Positions 33,664-42,704 of a DNA stretch of 64,000 nucleotides are shown piece after piece. Every line of letters begins with the position of its first letter. Position 1 is the stretch's first letter. Both the position numbers and the translations under genes were made by a program. The notes below the pieces were generated by a model that had not been told where the DNA came from, did no database searches, and saw nothing but the letters and a program-made list of their open reading frames with translations. The DNA comes from Planctomycetota bacterium (GTDB taxonomy: Bacteria; Planctomycetota; UBA8742; UBA2392), in NCBI GenBank assembly GCA_019912315.1, contig JAIOJA010000071.1:54509-118508 (forward strand), read 5' to 3'.

Positions 33664-35133
33664 CTAACAGGAAGTCGGCTGGCGCTTGCGCAGCATCAGG
33701 TGTACGGCGCCTGCGACAACCACCACCAACACCACGAACCCGCCCCACAGCAACGCGCCAAGCCCCTTGTCGTGGGCGAGTTTGGGTGACGTCGCAAGGC
33801 GCGCCGGGAGGAAATCCGGCCTGGTTGCCACCCGATCACCACCGACTGGATCGTTCGGAAAACTTCGGTCCTCCAGGTCGCCGGTTGCCCACCAATACAG
33901 ATTCGTGAAACGCCGGGGCAGCCAGGCGTAGGGTTCCATGGGACCCAGCGATCTCTCACGCCGGAATTCGTCCTGGGCGTGCTCCAGTCGTGGAGGAAAC
34001 ATGATGCCGGCCCATTGAATCGTAGTACTACCCACCAGCAACACGAACGCCAGTGCACGAAACCTGCTTCGGCGCACGCGCAACCAGCCAAGCCACACCA
34101 GCGGTGCAACAAACAGAACGCCGTGCATCATGTAGCGCGGCCCCCAGGCGGCGCCCAGGGCATGACCGACGTAGCGGGGATAGCCTGCCAGAAGCACTGC
34201 ATGCATCACGAATCCGAGCAGCACCAGCCACGCCAGCAACCGCAGTCGCGCGCGCCCTCGCGCAGCCGGGAGTACCAGCAGCAGCGGGGCAAACCACAAC
34301 AAGCCGAAGTCAGGCAGAATCAGGAGATTCAGAAACAGATCGAACTGGAAGCTCCAGGCGTCGTTGCCGGTTTGCCATCCGGTCTGGAGGGGGTTGCCGA
34401 AACGATGCAGGTTCCACCAGAAGAACAGAGCCAGCGAGGGCAGACTGCCGGCCAGAAAGACAGCCGCCGTTCGGAAACGCCCGCGACCGGTGCAACACAC
34501 CAGCCAGACAAACAACGCGCCCGCGATGAATACCGCATTCGGGCGAGCGTTCGCCGTAAACGCGGCAAGTAGCCCCGCCACGGCGGCCCAAACCTCGCCG
34601 TCACTTTTCAATCGGCGCATGGTGCAGTACAGCGCACCCGCGAGTGCGGCCCCGACCAATGCTTCTTCCTGCAGGGAGTGCCCCCAGATCAGCCACGGCG
34701 TAACCACCATCAGCGCCAACGTGCTCAGCCCGGCGCCGCGGGCGGTCAGCCCGATCTGCCGGAACACACCGTAGATCGCGCCCGCCAGGGCAAGATTGAT
34801 TGAAATGGTGTACAGCCATACCAGCGCCGCCCGGCTCACCGGTGTTTCCGGCGACGCCCCCGTGACGAGTACCATGGGTGCGAGAACCAGCGGTTGTCCC
34901 AGGCCGTAGATGGAATAGGTGCGCCCGTCCTGCCCCGCACGAAAGAACATCGGCCAGTCCGGGTCCGGTTCCATACTGAGTTCGCCATGCAGGACGTTCT
35001 CGGCAAGCTGGATGCGGAAGGCCCCGTCAACCTGATCAACGCCAGGCGCTTTGACGGCGCATGTGATCGCTGCCACCGCGACAAACAGCAGCGTGCGATG
35101 ACTCAGGCGCTTCAATGGCCCGGTGACGGACAA
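33664..35133 (-). CDS. Multi-TM glycosyltransferase-39/ArnT-like membrane protein
   Basis: A 489-residue integral membrane protein with about eleven TM helices. Its first loop contains GAFRIQLAENVLHGE with DPDWP, then YSIYGLGQPLVLAPM, the sort of periplasmic loop seen in ArnT/PMT-like mannosyl- or arabinosyl-transferases that use lipid-linked sugars; the DD/DE motif of GT39 is not clear, so the class is tentative. The start TTG 35133 has AAGGAA seven bases upstream and was preferred to TTG 35193. It diverges from ftsK; the region between is only about 145 bases. Confidence 0.65.
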   Translation of the reverse strand: MSVTGPLKRLSHRTLLFVAVAAITCAVKAPGVDQVDGAFRIQLAENVLHGELSMEPDPDWPMFFRAGQDGRTYSIYGLGQPLVLAPMVLVTGASPETPVSRAALVWLYTISINLALAGAIYGVFRQIGLTARGAGLSTLALMVVTPWLIWGHSLQEEALVGAALAGALYCTMRRLKSDGEVWAAVAGLLAAFTANARPNAVFIAGALFVWLVCCTGRGRFRTAAVFLAGSLPSLALFFWWNLHRFGNPLQTGWQTGNDAWSFQFDLFLNLLILPDFGLLWFAPLLLVLPAARGRARLRLLAWLVLLGFVMHAVLLAGYPRYVGHALGAAWGPRYMMHGVLFVAPLVWLGWLRVRRSRFRALAFVLLVGSTTIQWAGIMFPPRLEHAQDEFRRERSLGPMEPYAWLPRRFTNLYWWATGDLEDRSFPNDPVGGDRVATRPDFLPARLATSPKLAHDKGLGALLWGGFVVLVVVVAGAVHLMLRKRQPTSC

Positions 35134-35278
35134 GCTCGTTTCCTTAGTTGCCGCGTAGGCCGCCAGTGTCGTCGGTGTGCGCCGCAATTTCAATCCAACT
35201 CAAGAATTGTGGGCGTTCCTGCCGAAACCGGGAAGGCCCGTGTTCGCGCGGGCAAGCAGCTATCGCAAGGAGTCAGAC

Positions 35279-37687
35279 ATGGCAGGCAAGACTATCAGCG
35301 CCCGCGAATCCCTTTCACTGCAGCGTGTAGGCATGCTGTTCAAGAAGGAGATGCTGCAGGAGTGCGCCGCGCTGTCCATGCTGCTGGTTGTTGCCTTCCT
35401 TATACTGAGCATCGTCAGCTACGACCCGGCGGACATCGCCGGTGCGGTCTGGCCCCTCAACGAACAGCCCCAAAACCTGGGCGGGCGCATCGGCGCCGTG
35501 GCCGTACACTTCGGATACACCTTCCTTGGTGTCGGGACATATCTGCTGGTCGGTGTGCTCGGTGTTTACGCCACGCTGATCTTCTTCCGCCGCAAGGCCG
35601 CCGACTGGCCTGTCCGTTTGATCGGTACGACCCTGCTGGTGATCACCTTCGCGGCCCTGTTTGGCGACAGCTATGCCGACAGCGGCATCATGCCGAGTCG
35701 CGGTGGTGTGATCGGGACGACGATCTTCGGGCTGCTGAACGCCAACTTCGGCATGACCGGCACGTACCTGGTGCTGGGTTTTACGGCGCTGCTCAGTTTC
35801 CTGCTGGCGACGGACATTCTGTTCTATCCGATCATCCGCGACCTGTTGCACCCACTGGGTGAGGACAACGAAATCAGCGGGCCGCTAGCGATTCCGGAGC
35901 CCATCACACCGGACGACGAAGTCGAAGACAGCGAGCGCCAACCAAAGACATGGCTGATGCGTCTGCTGCGCAGGGGCGACTATCCTGACGACGATGACGA
36001 CGAAAGCGTTGAGTTCGACCCCGACCCCGCCATCATCCCCACCGAGACAGCCGCTCCCGCTCCGGAGCCGGACAAGCAGGGCGCACGCCGCCCGGCCGTG
36101 CGCAAGCCCTCACCAGCCGTGGAGCCCGCCTCCCCCGAAGAGTGGGAAGAGGCACTCAGCACCTACGCGTTGCCCGAGGTTGCCATGCTGAACGTGGCGA
36201 AAAAGAAAGACAGCGCCAACGCACGGGCCGAAATGCAGCGCGCAGCCGAGATCATTCGCCAGACTTTCGCGGCTTTCAAGATCGACGTTCGCGTAAGCGA
36301 CTACACCCGCGGCCCGACCGTCACGACGTATGAAATGGAAATCCCACCGGACGTGATGATCAATCGGGTCGAGCGCTGCAAGCAGAATCTGGCGCTGAAC
36401 CTGCGCGTAGAGGCGATCCGCATGGTCACGGCCGCGGGCAAAAGCACGATCGGCGTTGAAGTGCCGAACCATACGCGTGACATGGTCAGCTTCCGCGAGA
36501 TCCTGGAAACGCCGGAGTTCGAGGCCGCACGCAACAAGATGGAGTTGCCCATGGCGTTCGGCAAGGACGCGCTTGGCCAACCCGTGATTCGCGACCTTGC
36601 CAGTATGCCGCACCTGCTGGTGGGGGGTGCGACAGGTCAGGGCAAATCCGTGTTCGAAAACGTGATGCTGGCGAGCCTGCTGATGAGCCGCACGCCGTTC
36701 GACCTGCGCCTTGTCATGGTGGACCCGAAGCAGGTTGAATTCACGCCTTATCATGACGTTCCGCATCTGCTGGCGCCCGTCATCGACGACTCGCGCCGCG
36801 CCGTCAGCGTGTTTGAGTGGGTGGTCGAGGAGATGGAGCGCCGCTATTCGCTGCTCAAGAATGCAGGTTGCCGCAAGCTGACGGAATACAACGAGCTGTC
36901 CGACCGCGAGCTTAACAAGCGCATGAAGGACAACGGAATTGACCCGGACGATGTGCCAAACCACATCCCGTACATCGTGTGCATCGTGGACGAACTGGCC
37001 GACATGATGCTGGTCAACAGTGACTCGAAGGTCGATGAGCTAATTGCGCGTATTGCGGCCAAGGCTCGCGCCGCGGGCATTCACCTGATGCTGGTCACGC
37101 AATCGCCGCGCAGCGATGTGCTTACGGGGCTGATCAAGGCAAACATACCCGCACGTGTCTCTTTACGTGTCAACACTGGAACAGAATCGCGTATCGTGCT
37201 TGACCAGACGGGCGCCGAAGACCTGCTGGGCAAGGGCGACCTGTTGATGGTCATGCCCGGCGAGCCGAAGGCGTTGCGTGTACAGAGCGCCTACATCGCC
37301 GACGATGAACTGAACCGGATGCTCGACGGGCTGCGCGCGCAACTGAACCCGAACTACGTGATCGACCCGAATAATCTTGCAGCGCCCGGACAGGGCGGCA
37401 GCAGCGGCGGCGGTGTCGGCGAGCTTGACCCGGACTTCGTGCGCGCGGTTGATGAGATTCTCGCGGCCGGTCGTGGCAGCGCCAGCTTCCTGCGTACGGC
37501 CATGGGGCTTGGGCACACGCGTGCCACGCGGATCATTATCCAGATGGAGAAGTGCGGCATTCTGGGCCCGGCGCGCGGCAGCAAGGAGCGCGAGATCATG
37601 ATCAGCTTCGAAGAATGGGAAGCGCGCAAGTCCGCCGGCGACCCCAGCGGCCAGGGCGGCGTCTACGACAGCATGGTTGCGGCGTAG
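35279..37687 (+). CDS. ftsK: DNA translocase FtsK
   Basis: FtsK pumps chromosomal DNA at the septum and activates dimer resolution. From ATG 35279 (AAGGAG upstream) the 802 residues have a short N-terminal four-TM domain (to about 185), an acidic Pro-rich linker, the motor with Walker A GGATGQGKSV near residue 448, Walker B IVCIVDELADMM near 565, and the gamma winged helix (SFLRTAMGLGHTRATRIIIQ) at the C-terminus. The linker is short compared with Escherichia coli FtsK but normal for SpoIIIE-like proteins. A GxxExxY cassette is inserted directly downstream. Confidence 0.95.
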   Translation: MAGKTISARESLSLQRVGMLFKKEMLQECAALSMLLVVAFLILSIVSYDPADIAGAVWPLNEQPQNLGGRIGAVAVHFGYTFLGVGTYLLVGVLGVYATLIFFRRKAADWPVRLIGTTLLVITFAALFGDSYADSGIMPSRGGVIGTTIFGLLNANFGMTGTYLVLGFTALLSFLLATDILFYPIIRDLLHPLGEDNEISGPLAIPEPITPDDEVEDSERQPKTWLMRLLRRGDYPDDDDDESVEFDPDPAIIPTETAAPAPEPDKQGARRPAVRKPSPAVEPASPEEWEEALSTYALPEVAMLNVAKKKDSANARAEMQRAAEIIRQTFAAFKIDVRVSDYTRGPTVTTYEMEIPPDVMINRVERCKQNLALNLRVEAIRMVTAAGKSTIGVEVPNHTRDMVSFREILETPEFEAARNKMELPMAFGKDALGQPVIRDLASMPHLLVGGATGQGKSVFENVMLASLLMSRTPFDLRLVMVDPKQVEFTPYHDVPHLLAPVIDDSRRAVSVFEWVVEEMERRYSLLKNAGCRKLTEYNELSDRELNKRMKDNGIDPDDVPNHIPYIVCIVDELADMMLVNSDSKVDELIARIAAKARAAGIHLMLVTQSPRSDVLTGLIKANIPARVSLRVNTGTESRIVLDQTGAEDLLGKGDLLMVMPGEPKALRVQSAYIADDELNRMLDGLRAQLNPNYVIDPNNLAAPGQGGSSGGGVGELDPDFVRAVDEILAAGRGSASFLRTAMGLGHTRATRIIIQMEKCGILGPARGSKEREIMISFEEWEARKSAGDPSGQGGVYDSMVAA

Positions 37688-37696
37688 GGTCTTGAA

Positions 37697-37732
37697 CTGC
37701 GACACGCCACGGCGCAACGAGCGCCACGGCGC
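37697..37732 (+). repeat. Left inverted repeat of the GxxExxY cassette
   Basis: These 36 bases match the reverse complement of 38152-38187 at 33 positions, including 26 consecutive identical bases with a CGCCACGGCGC core. The two arms enclose the GxxExxY gene and nothing else. The ftsK stop is ten bases to the left. Confidence 0.8.
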
Positions 37733-37754
37733 CACGAGATTCTGGAGGCGACGA

Positions 37755-38147
37755 ATGCATGAAGCTCCTGAGGACCGGATCATGCGGGACGCGTACGACG
37801 TCGGGATGCGCATTCACCGGGAACTTGGCCCCGGGCTTTATGAATCGGTCTACGAGGAAATCTTCTGCCATGAGATGGCGAAGCTCGGCTATCGAGTTGA
37901 ACGACAGATCGAAGTCCCAATTGAGTGGGACGGACTGCGTTTTGACAAGGCATTTCGTCTGGATGCCATAATTGACGGGCTCGTGATCATTGAATTCAAG
38001 GCTGTTGCAGAGATGAACAAGGTGTTCGCTCGGCAGGTGCTGACCTATCTAAAGCTCACGGGCAAGCGCTTGGGCGCTGTAATGAACTACGGAATGGAAC
38101 TCTTCAAGGCGGGATTCGAGCGAGTAGCCAACGGCATGCCGCGATAG
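37755..38147 (+). CDS. GxxExxY-family protein (PD-(D/E)XK-like)
   Basis: GxxExxY proteins are small, widespread and linked to the PD-(D/E)XK nuclease-like superfamily; the role is not settled. The 130 residues show RIHRELGPGLYESVYEEIF with the family motif, KLGYRVERQIEVPI, the LDAIIDGLVIIEFKAV core (D-x(n)-E-x-K) and ARQVLTYLKLTGKRLGAVMNYG. ATG 37755 has GGAGGCGACGA upstream. The gene is enclosed by 36-base inverted repeats (37697-37732 and 38152-38187), which suggests a mobile cassette. Confidence 0.9.
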   Translation: MHEAPEDRIMRDAYDVGMRIHRELGPGLYESVYEEIFCHEMAKLGYRVERQIEVPIEWDGLRFDKAFRLDAIIDGLVIIEFKAVAEMNKVFARQVLTYLKLTGKRLGAVMNYGMELFKAGFERVANGMPR

Positions 38148-38151
38148 CGTT

Positions 38152-38187
38152 GCGTCGTGGCGCTCGTTGCGCCGTGGCGTGAGGCAG
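38152..38187 (-). repeat. Right inverted repeat of the GxxExxY cassette
   Basis: The reverse complement of the left arm at 37697-37732 with three mismatches. It starts four bases after the gene stop. Together the arms and gene span about 490 bases. Confidence 0.8.
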
Positions 38188-38202
38188 TTTGGAGTGGTTG
38201 AG

Positions 38203-38604
38203 ATGCGAACGATGAACTGGATGACCCAACGTGCGAAGTGGCTTGTGCCGGGTGGCGTTGGCTTCTGCGCGCTGGTGCTGCTGCTTGATCTGCTGGCCTT
38301 CTGGGTACTGGATCGGCGCCCGCTTGTCAGCTCCCTTGAGATGACGACTGTTGTCTGGTCGTTGCTGATTGCGTCCGCGTTTACCTACGCCGCGAAGTGG
38401 AGCATCAGCGGCGACAGCCGCACGCGTGTCCCGCTGGCGGCCACGCTGCTGGTAATGATCGCTCTTTCAGCGCTGCACCCCTGGCACAACGGCCGGGCAA
38501 GAGACGCGGCCGCCCCGGAATTGCCGAGCGACCGCGCCGTACTGCCTGATGTTGTCGTGTTCGAAGATGGCGTGCTGACCGAAGGCGAGCACGCGACCTA
38601 CTAG
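38203..38604 (+). CDS. Small membrane protein of unknown function
   Basis: The 133-residue protein has three hydrophobic stretches (about 15-38, 45-65, 75-95), then a polar C-terminal tail with DVVVFEDGVLTEGEH. The ATG at 38203 follows TTGAG; a second at 38212 is possible. Its stop overlaps the stop of the convergent outer-membrane-like gene by four bases. No family is recognised. Confidence 0.6.
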   Translation: MRTMNWMTQRAKWLVPGGVGFCALVLLLDLLAFWVLDRRPLVSSLEMTTVVWSLLIASAFTYAAKWSISGDSRTRVPLAATLLVMIALSALHPWHNGRARDAAAPELPSDRAVLPDVVVFEDGVLTEGEHATY

Positions 38605-39374
38605 AACCTCAAACTCAGTCTTGCATATTCAATGTAAACACCGACGGCGCCGTTCGTATCGGTTTCGATGCCCGCGCTGTGCTTCTGCTTGCTGCCGCCG
38701 ATCGAGCCAAAGATGTAGAAGCCGACACCGAACCCGATGTTGTGGGTCAGCATGAAGTCCGTTCCGATGCCGCCGGCCATCAAGAAGAAGAGGTCCTTGT
38801 AGGTGACATCCCGGGTGTTGCCCGTGCCGAACTCGTCCGCATCCTCAGTGCCGGTGTAGTACGCAAACCCAAGCGGATAAAACGCGACGAATGGGCGCAG
38901 CCAGCGCGTGACTTCGAGGTTGGGAAAGTCGAGAACGAACTTCGCTCCAACGCTGAATGTAAACGCCAGGGCGTCGCCGCCATTGTGGTAGGGGCGTCCG
39001 ACAATTCCGTACGAGACGTTCGAGTAAGCGCTGACCGCGAGGTAGGGCATGACGTAGAAATCGAACCACGCGCCGAACCCGATCCCGATTGCCGCAGTGT
39101 TCAAACCAAGAGCGACGCCAGTTCCAATCCACTGGCCTTCGCTCTGGCGCTCGTCATCTTCCAGCAGCTGGGAGCGCACGATGCGATCGGCATCGAACGC
39201 TTTGACTTCGAATGCCTTTGAGGACTCCAGTTCGACCGGTTCGAACAACTGCCTGTGTACAGCATCGGAGCGGCTTGCCCGGACGGCGTCATCAAGTGAC
39301 ATCATACCGAGATCCCGTGCGGCAAGGGGCGTCGCAAGAAGCAGCAACGCCAGAAGCATCCATAAGTGCCTCAT
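38601..39374 (-). CDS. Outer-membrane beta-barrel-like protein
   Basis: From ATG 39374 the 257 residues start with a signal peptide (MRHLWMLLALLLLATPLAAR). From about residue 85 the sequence alternates Gly and aromatic residues in short strands (GLNTAAIGIGFGAWFDFYVM, YSNVSYGIVGRPYHNGG, RPFVAFYPLGFAYYTG, GFGVGFYIFGSIGG) and ends YARLSLRF with a C-terminal Phe, the signature of BAM-inserted barrels. About eight to ten strands can be counted. Function is unknown. It is divergent from the aminopeptidase gene across a 293-base gap. Confidence 0.75.
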   Translation of the reverse strand: MRHLWMLLALLLLATPLAARDLGMMSLDDAVRASRSDAVHRQLFEPVELESSKAFEVKAFDADRIVRSQLLEDDERQSEGQWIGTGVALGLNTAAIGIGFGAWFDFYVMPYLAVSAYSNVSYGIVGRPYHNGGDALAFTFSVGAKFVLDFPNLEVTRWLRPFVAFYPLGFAYYTGTEDADEFGTGNTRDVTYKDLFFLMAGGIGTDFMLTHNIGFGVGFYIFGSIGGSKQKHSAGIETDTNGAVGVYIEYARLSLRF

Positions 39375-39667
39375 ATCAATTACCCTTTTCGCTTGCGGAG
39401 GACGCATTGCTGTATGGGTCCGCATCAAGAATGCGACCGGAGCGGGCCCGTGCGGCGTCCATCCTAATTGCGGATGTTCCGGTCTTCTTGTGCTAGCTAA
39501 CGTTGGAAAGTGCCACAAGTCGAAAATTGCACACAAGTTCCAAGTTCTGAATTACTGCGCCAGCCGGTTGCGACCCGGTCGTGCTCTTTACACGTCAAGA
39601 GTCCAGGAATTCCGTTTGCATGTCGGGACGCTGCGGGTATGCCGTAGGGCTGACCGAAAGGACTGCC
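39375..39667. other. Divergent promoter region of the barrel and aminopeptidase genes
   Basis: This 293-base gap has an AT-rich centre around 39490-39560 and no gene, RNA or repeat that I can support. It should hold divergent promoters. Confidence 0.5.
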
Positions 39668-42226
39668 ATGACCGACGTTGTGCGATTTACCGAGATGGGC
39701 GTACACCAGGGCGCGGATTTCACTATGCCGGGGGCGGAGGCCCACTATCCCCCGGACATCGAACTTGAGCCGGTGCACCTGGATATCGCACTACGTATCG
39801 AAATCGACAAGCACAGCGCGGAAGGAATCGTGACCAGCACGATTCGCGCGGCCCGCAAGGGCCCGACGCGCATCAAGCTGCACGCTGTCGACTTTATCGA
39901 CGTCGACGTGCGCGATGCGGCAAACAAGCCCCTGAGCTGGTCCTACGACGGCAAGAAAATCTCAGCTGAGTGGAAAGATGAATTCGCGGCCGGCGAAGAA
40001 CGCAAGCTGGTCGTCCACTACCGCGTCCACAAGCCGGTAACAGGACTATTCTTCAGCACGCCCGACAAGGACTACCCGAAGGCCGGCACCTGGGCCGCCA
40101 CCGATCACGAAACGGAACGCGCCCGCCACTGGCTGCCGTGCATCGATCTGCCACAGGTGCGCCCGAGCCTCAGCTTCCATCTGACCGCGCGCCAGGACTA
40201 CACGATCCTCGCCAACGGCGGGCTGGTTAAAGAGGAAGAGCACGAGGACGGCACCAAGACCGCGCACTGGGAGTTGAAGACAGGCTGCCCCAGCTACATC
40301 ACTTGCTTCGCGCTTGGCGACTTCACCCGCTGCGACGACGGCGAGCACAAGGGCAAGCCGATCGCCTATTTCAGCGAGCGCAAATGGAAGCCCGAAGATC
40401 TGAAGCGTACATTCGGGCGAACCGGCGTGATGCTGGACTGGATGACGGCCAAGCTCGACGACGAGTATCCGTTTCCGAAGTACTTTCAGTTCGCGTTGCC
40501 CGGCATTGGCGGCGCCATGGAGAATATTTCCCTGGTGAGTTGGGACGACATGCTGGTGCTGGACGAAACCCTGGCCAAGGAATGGACCTGGCAGCTCGAC
40601 CAGATCAACCTGCACGAAATGGCGCACTCCTGGTTTGGTGACCACATCGTCTGCCGCGACTACGCCCACGCCTGGCTGAAAGAAAGCTGGGCGGTCTACA
40701 TGGAGACCTGCTACCTCGAAGACACCAAGGGGGCTGAGGAGCGCGATTACGACTTCTATTCGAACCTGCAAGGCTACATCAGCGAGGCCGACAACAGCTA
40801 CGTGCGCCCGATCGCGACACGCAAGTTTGACCACTCATGGTCGATGTACGACCGGCACCTTTACCCGGGCGGGGCCGTGCGTTTGCACATGCTGCGTGTT
40901 GAGCTGGGCGACGAGACTTTCTGGGCCGGGGTGCGCGACTACGTGAAGACCTACGGCGGCAAGACGGTCGAGACGGATGATTTTAGAAAGGTCATGGAAA
41001 GGCACTCCGGGCGTTCGCTTGTGAAGTGGTTCGACCAGTGGATCGAGGGCAAAGGCTACCCGAAGCTGAAGGTCAGCTTCAGCTACGACGACAAGAAGAA
41101 GGAAGGCTGCTTCGAGATCGAGCAGACACAGAAGGACGCCAAGAAGGGTGTCGGGCTGTTTGACTTTGTGACCGACATCGGCTGGGTCATCGACGGCAAG
41201 CTGCACACCCGGGAAGTCCGCATTGAGCGCGACAAGCATCAGTTCATCGTGAAGATGGACAAAGACCCTGGGCAAGTGCGCCTGGACCCGAAGGTCCGCA
41301 CCGTCTGCAGCATCGAATTCAACCCGGGCGACGACAAGCTGATCAGCCAGCTCACTAGCGCGGGTGACGTCGTCGGGCGCATCCTCGCCGCCAATGAGCT
41401 TTGCAAGACCGGCAAGCGCGCGAACATCGAGGCCGTGCGCGATGCATACAGGAAAGAGAAGTTCTGGGGCGTGCGCGTGCGTTTCGCAGCGGCGTTAGGT
41501 GAGGCCAACAGCGAGGCGGCCGTCGAGGCGCTGGGCGAGTTGCTGGGCATTGAGCAGGACGGCATGGTGGCGGAAACGCTGGTTCGCAGCGCAGGGAAGT
41601 TCCGGGAAGCGCGCATTCGTGAGGCGCTGAGTAATTTCCTGGAGAAGGGCCCGAAGCTGCACCGCGCCCGTGCCGCCGCGTGGACGATGCTGGGTGCGCA
41701 ACGCGACGACGCGCCATTCGAGAAGCTGGTTGAACGCGCGAAACAGGAGACGCCGCTCGGGTTCGAGCAGGCCGGTGTGTTCAACGCGCTGGCGGAAACA
41801 CGCAAACCTGAGGCGCTGCAATCCTTGCTTGACGCGTCAAGGTACGGGGCTTCGCCCAACGACGCGCGCCACTGGGCGGCTTACGCACTTGGCAGCTACG
41901 CAAAATATGCTGACAAGGGCGACCGCGAACGCGCGGTTGAGCGCCTGACTGACCTGCTGCGAGACTCCAACGGGCGCGTGCGCAGACTGGCCGTAATGGG
42001 GCTGGGTGCCGCCGGTGCAAGTGAGGCGCTGCGCGAGCTTGAGGCGTACGGGCGCGGGTTGAGCGAGCAGGAAGAAACCGGCATCCGTCGCACGGCCGCC
42101 GGCATCCGCAAGGCCGCCGGCGCGAAGCCGGGTGGCGACAGCAAACAACTCGATGAGTTCCGCGACACTGTGCGGAAGCTCAACGAACGGATCGAAAAGC
42201 TGGAAGCCAGGCTGAACGGCAAGTAG
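39668..42226 (+). CDS. M1-family aminopeptidase with C-terminal HEAT repeats
   Basis: M1 enzymes remove N-terminal residues from peptides using zinc. The start ATG 39668 has AAAGGA seven bases upstream; the product is 852 residues. The exopeptidase loop GGAMENIS lies near 280, and the zinc motif HEMAHSW at 316-322 with E339 completes HExxHx18E. The N-terminal beta domain (HLDIALRIEIDKH) is standard. After about residue 575 the sequence is HEAT-like (NSEAAVEALGELLGIEQDGM, ARHWAAYALGSY), and the last part is a coiled coil. No signal peptide is present, so it is cytosolic. A strong terminator follows. Confidence 0.92.
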   Translation: MTDVVRFTEMGVHQGADFTMPGAEAHYPPDIELEPVHLDIALRIEIDKHSAEGIVTSTIRAARKGPTRIKLHAVDFIDVDVRDAANKPLSWSYDGKKISAEWKDEFAAGEERKLVVHYRVHKPVTGLFFSTPDKDYPKAGTWAATDHETERARHWLPCIDLPQVRPSLSFHLTARQDYTILANGGLVKEEEHEDGTKTAHWELKTGCPSYITCFALGDFTRCDDGEHKGKPIAYFSERKWKPEDLKRTFGRTGVMLDWMTAKLDDEYPFPKYFQFALPGIGGAMENISLVSWDDMLVLDETLAKEWTWQLDQINLHEMAHSWFGDHIVCRDYAHAWLKESWAVYMETCYLEDTKGAEERDYDFYSNLQGYISEADNSYVRPIATRKFDHSWSMYDRHLYPGGAVRLHMLRVELGDETFWAGVRDYVKTYGGKTVETDDFRKVMERHSGRSLVKWFDQWIEGKGYPKLKVSFSYDDKKKEGCFEIEQTQKDAKKGVGLFDFVTDIGWVIDGKLHTREVRIERDKHQFIVKMDKDPGQVRLDPKVRTVCSIEFNPGDDKLISQLTSAGDVVGRILAANELCKTGKRANIEAVRDAYRKEKFWGVRVRFAAALGEANSEAAVEALGELLGIEQDGMVAETLVRSAGKFREARIREALSNFLEKGPKLHRARAAAWTMLGAQRDDAPFEKLVERAKQETPLGFEQAGVFNALAETRKPEALQSLLDASRYGASPNDARHWAAYALGSYAKYADKGDRERAVERLTDLLRDSNGRVRRLAVMGLGAAGASEALRELEAYGRGLSEQEETGIRRTAAGIRKAAGAKPGGDSKQLDEFRDTVRKLNERIEKLEARLNGK

Positions 42227-42233
42227 AAAAACC

Positions 42234-42265
42234 GGGGGCGCGCAATAGCGCGCCCCCTTCTGTCT
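42234..42265 (+). terminator. Rho-independent terminator after the aminopeptidase
   Basis: GGGGGCGCGC, loop AATA, GCGCGCCCCC, then TTCTGTCTTT. The stem is ten base pairs and perfect. The convergent small membrane-protein gene ends just beyond. Confidence 0.88.
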
Positions 42266-42270
42266 TTCAC

Positions 42271-42633
42271 CTACATCTGGGACGCGCCGCCTGCGCCGAC
42301 GAATACCACAATCATCAGGATGTAGAGCACGATGCCCACAGCCGCGAGAATCATGGCGATCATCGAAAGGTAGTAAGATGCCTTGGTGAGTCCTTCACCC
42401 TGGCGATCCATGATTCCTTGCTGCATTTCCGCGAGGTCGGTCTTCGACATGAAGAACGCGACGATCGCGAAGATAATGCAGAAGAACCAGCCGAGAATTG
42501 CAAACGCGATCAACATGCCGCCGCGGTGCGGCTTGACCGGTGGGCCGTAGCCCCCGCCCTGCTGACCGTAGGGTTGCTGTTGTGGGTATCCGCCCTGCTG
42601 CGGGGGATATCCCTGTGGTGGTTGGCCCGCCAT
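42271..42633 (-). CDS. Pro/Gln-rich small membrane protein (DUF4190-like)
   Basis: The 120-residue protein has an N-terminal PQGYPPQQGGYPQQQPYGQQ low-complexity tail of about 35 residues, then two TM helices (MLIAFAILGWFFCIIFAIVA and YYLSMIAMILAAVGIVLYIL) separated by a short polar loop. That is the DUF4190/CD225-like layout. Function is unknown. It is downstream of the disulfide oxidoreductase gene on the same strand, separated by 71 bases that hold a GCCGGG...CCCGGC hairpin and a short GCCTGACCCC tract. Confidence 0.72.
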   Translation of the reverse strand: MAGQPPQGYPPQQGGYPQQQPYGQQGGGYGPPVKPHRGGMLIAFAILGWFFCIIFAIVAFFMSKTDLAEMQQGIMDRQGEGLTKASYYLSMIAMILAAVGIVLYILMIVVFVGAGGASQM

Positions 42634-42704
42634 ATGTGCTCCTTAAAGGTTGAGCCGGGATCATAGAAGCCTGACCCCGGCATGTCATGTGCACTCTTGG
42701 CGAT

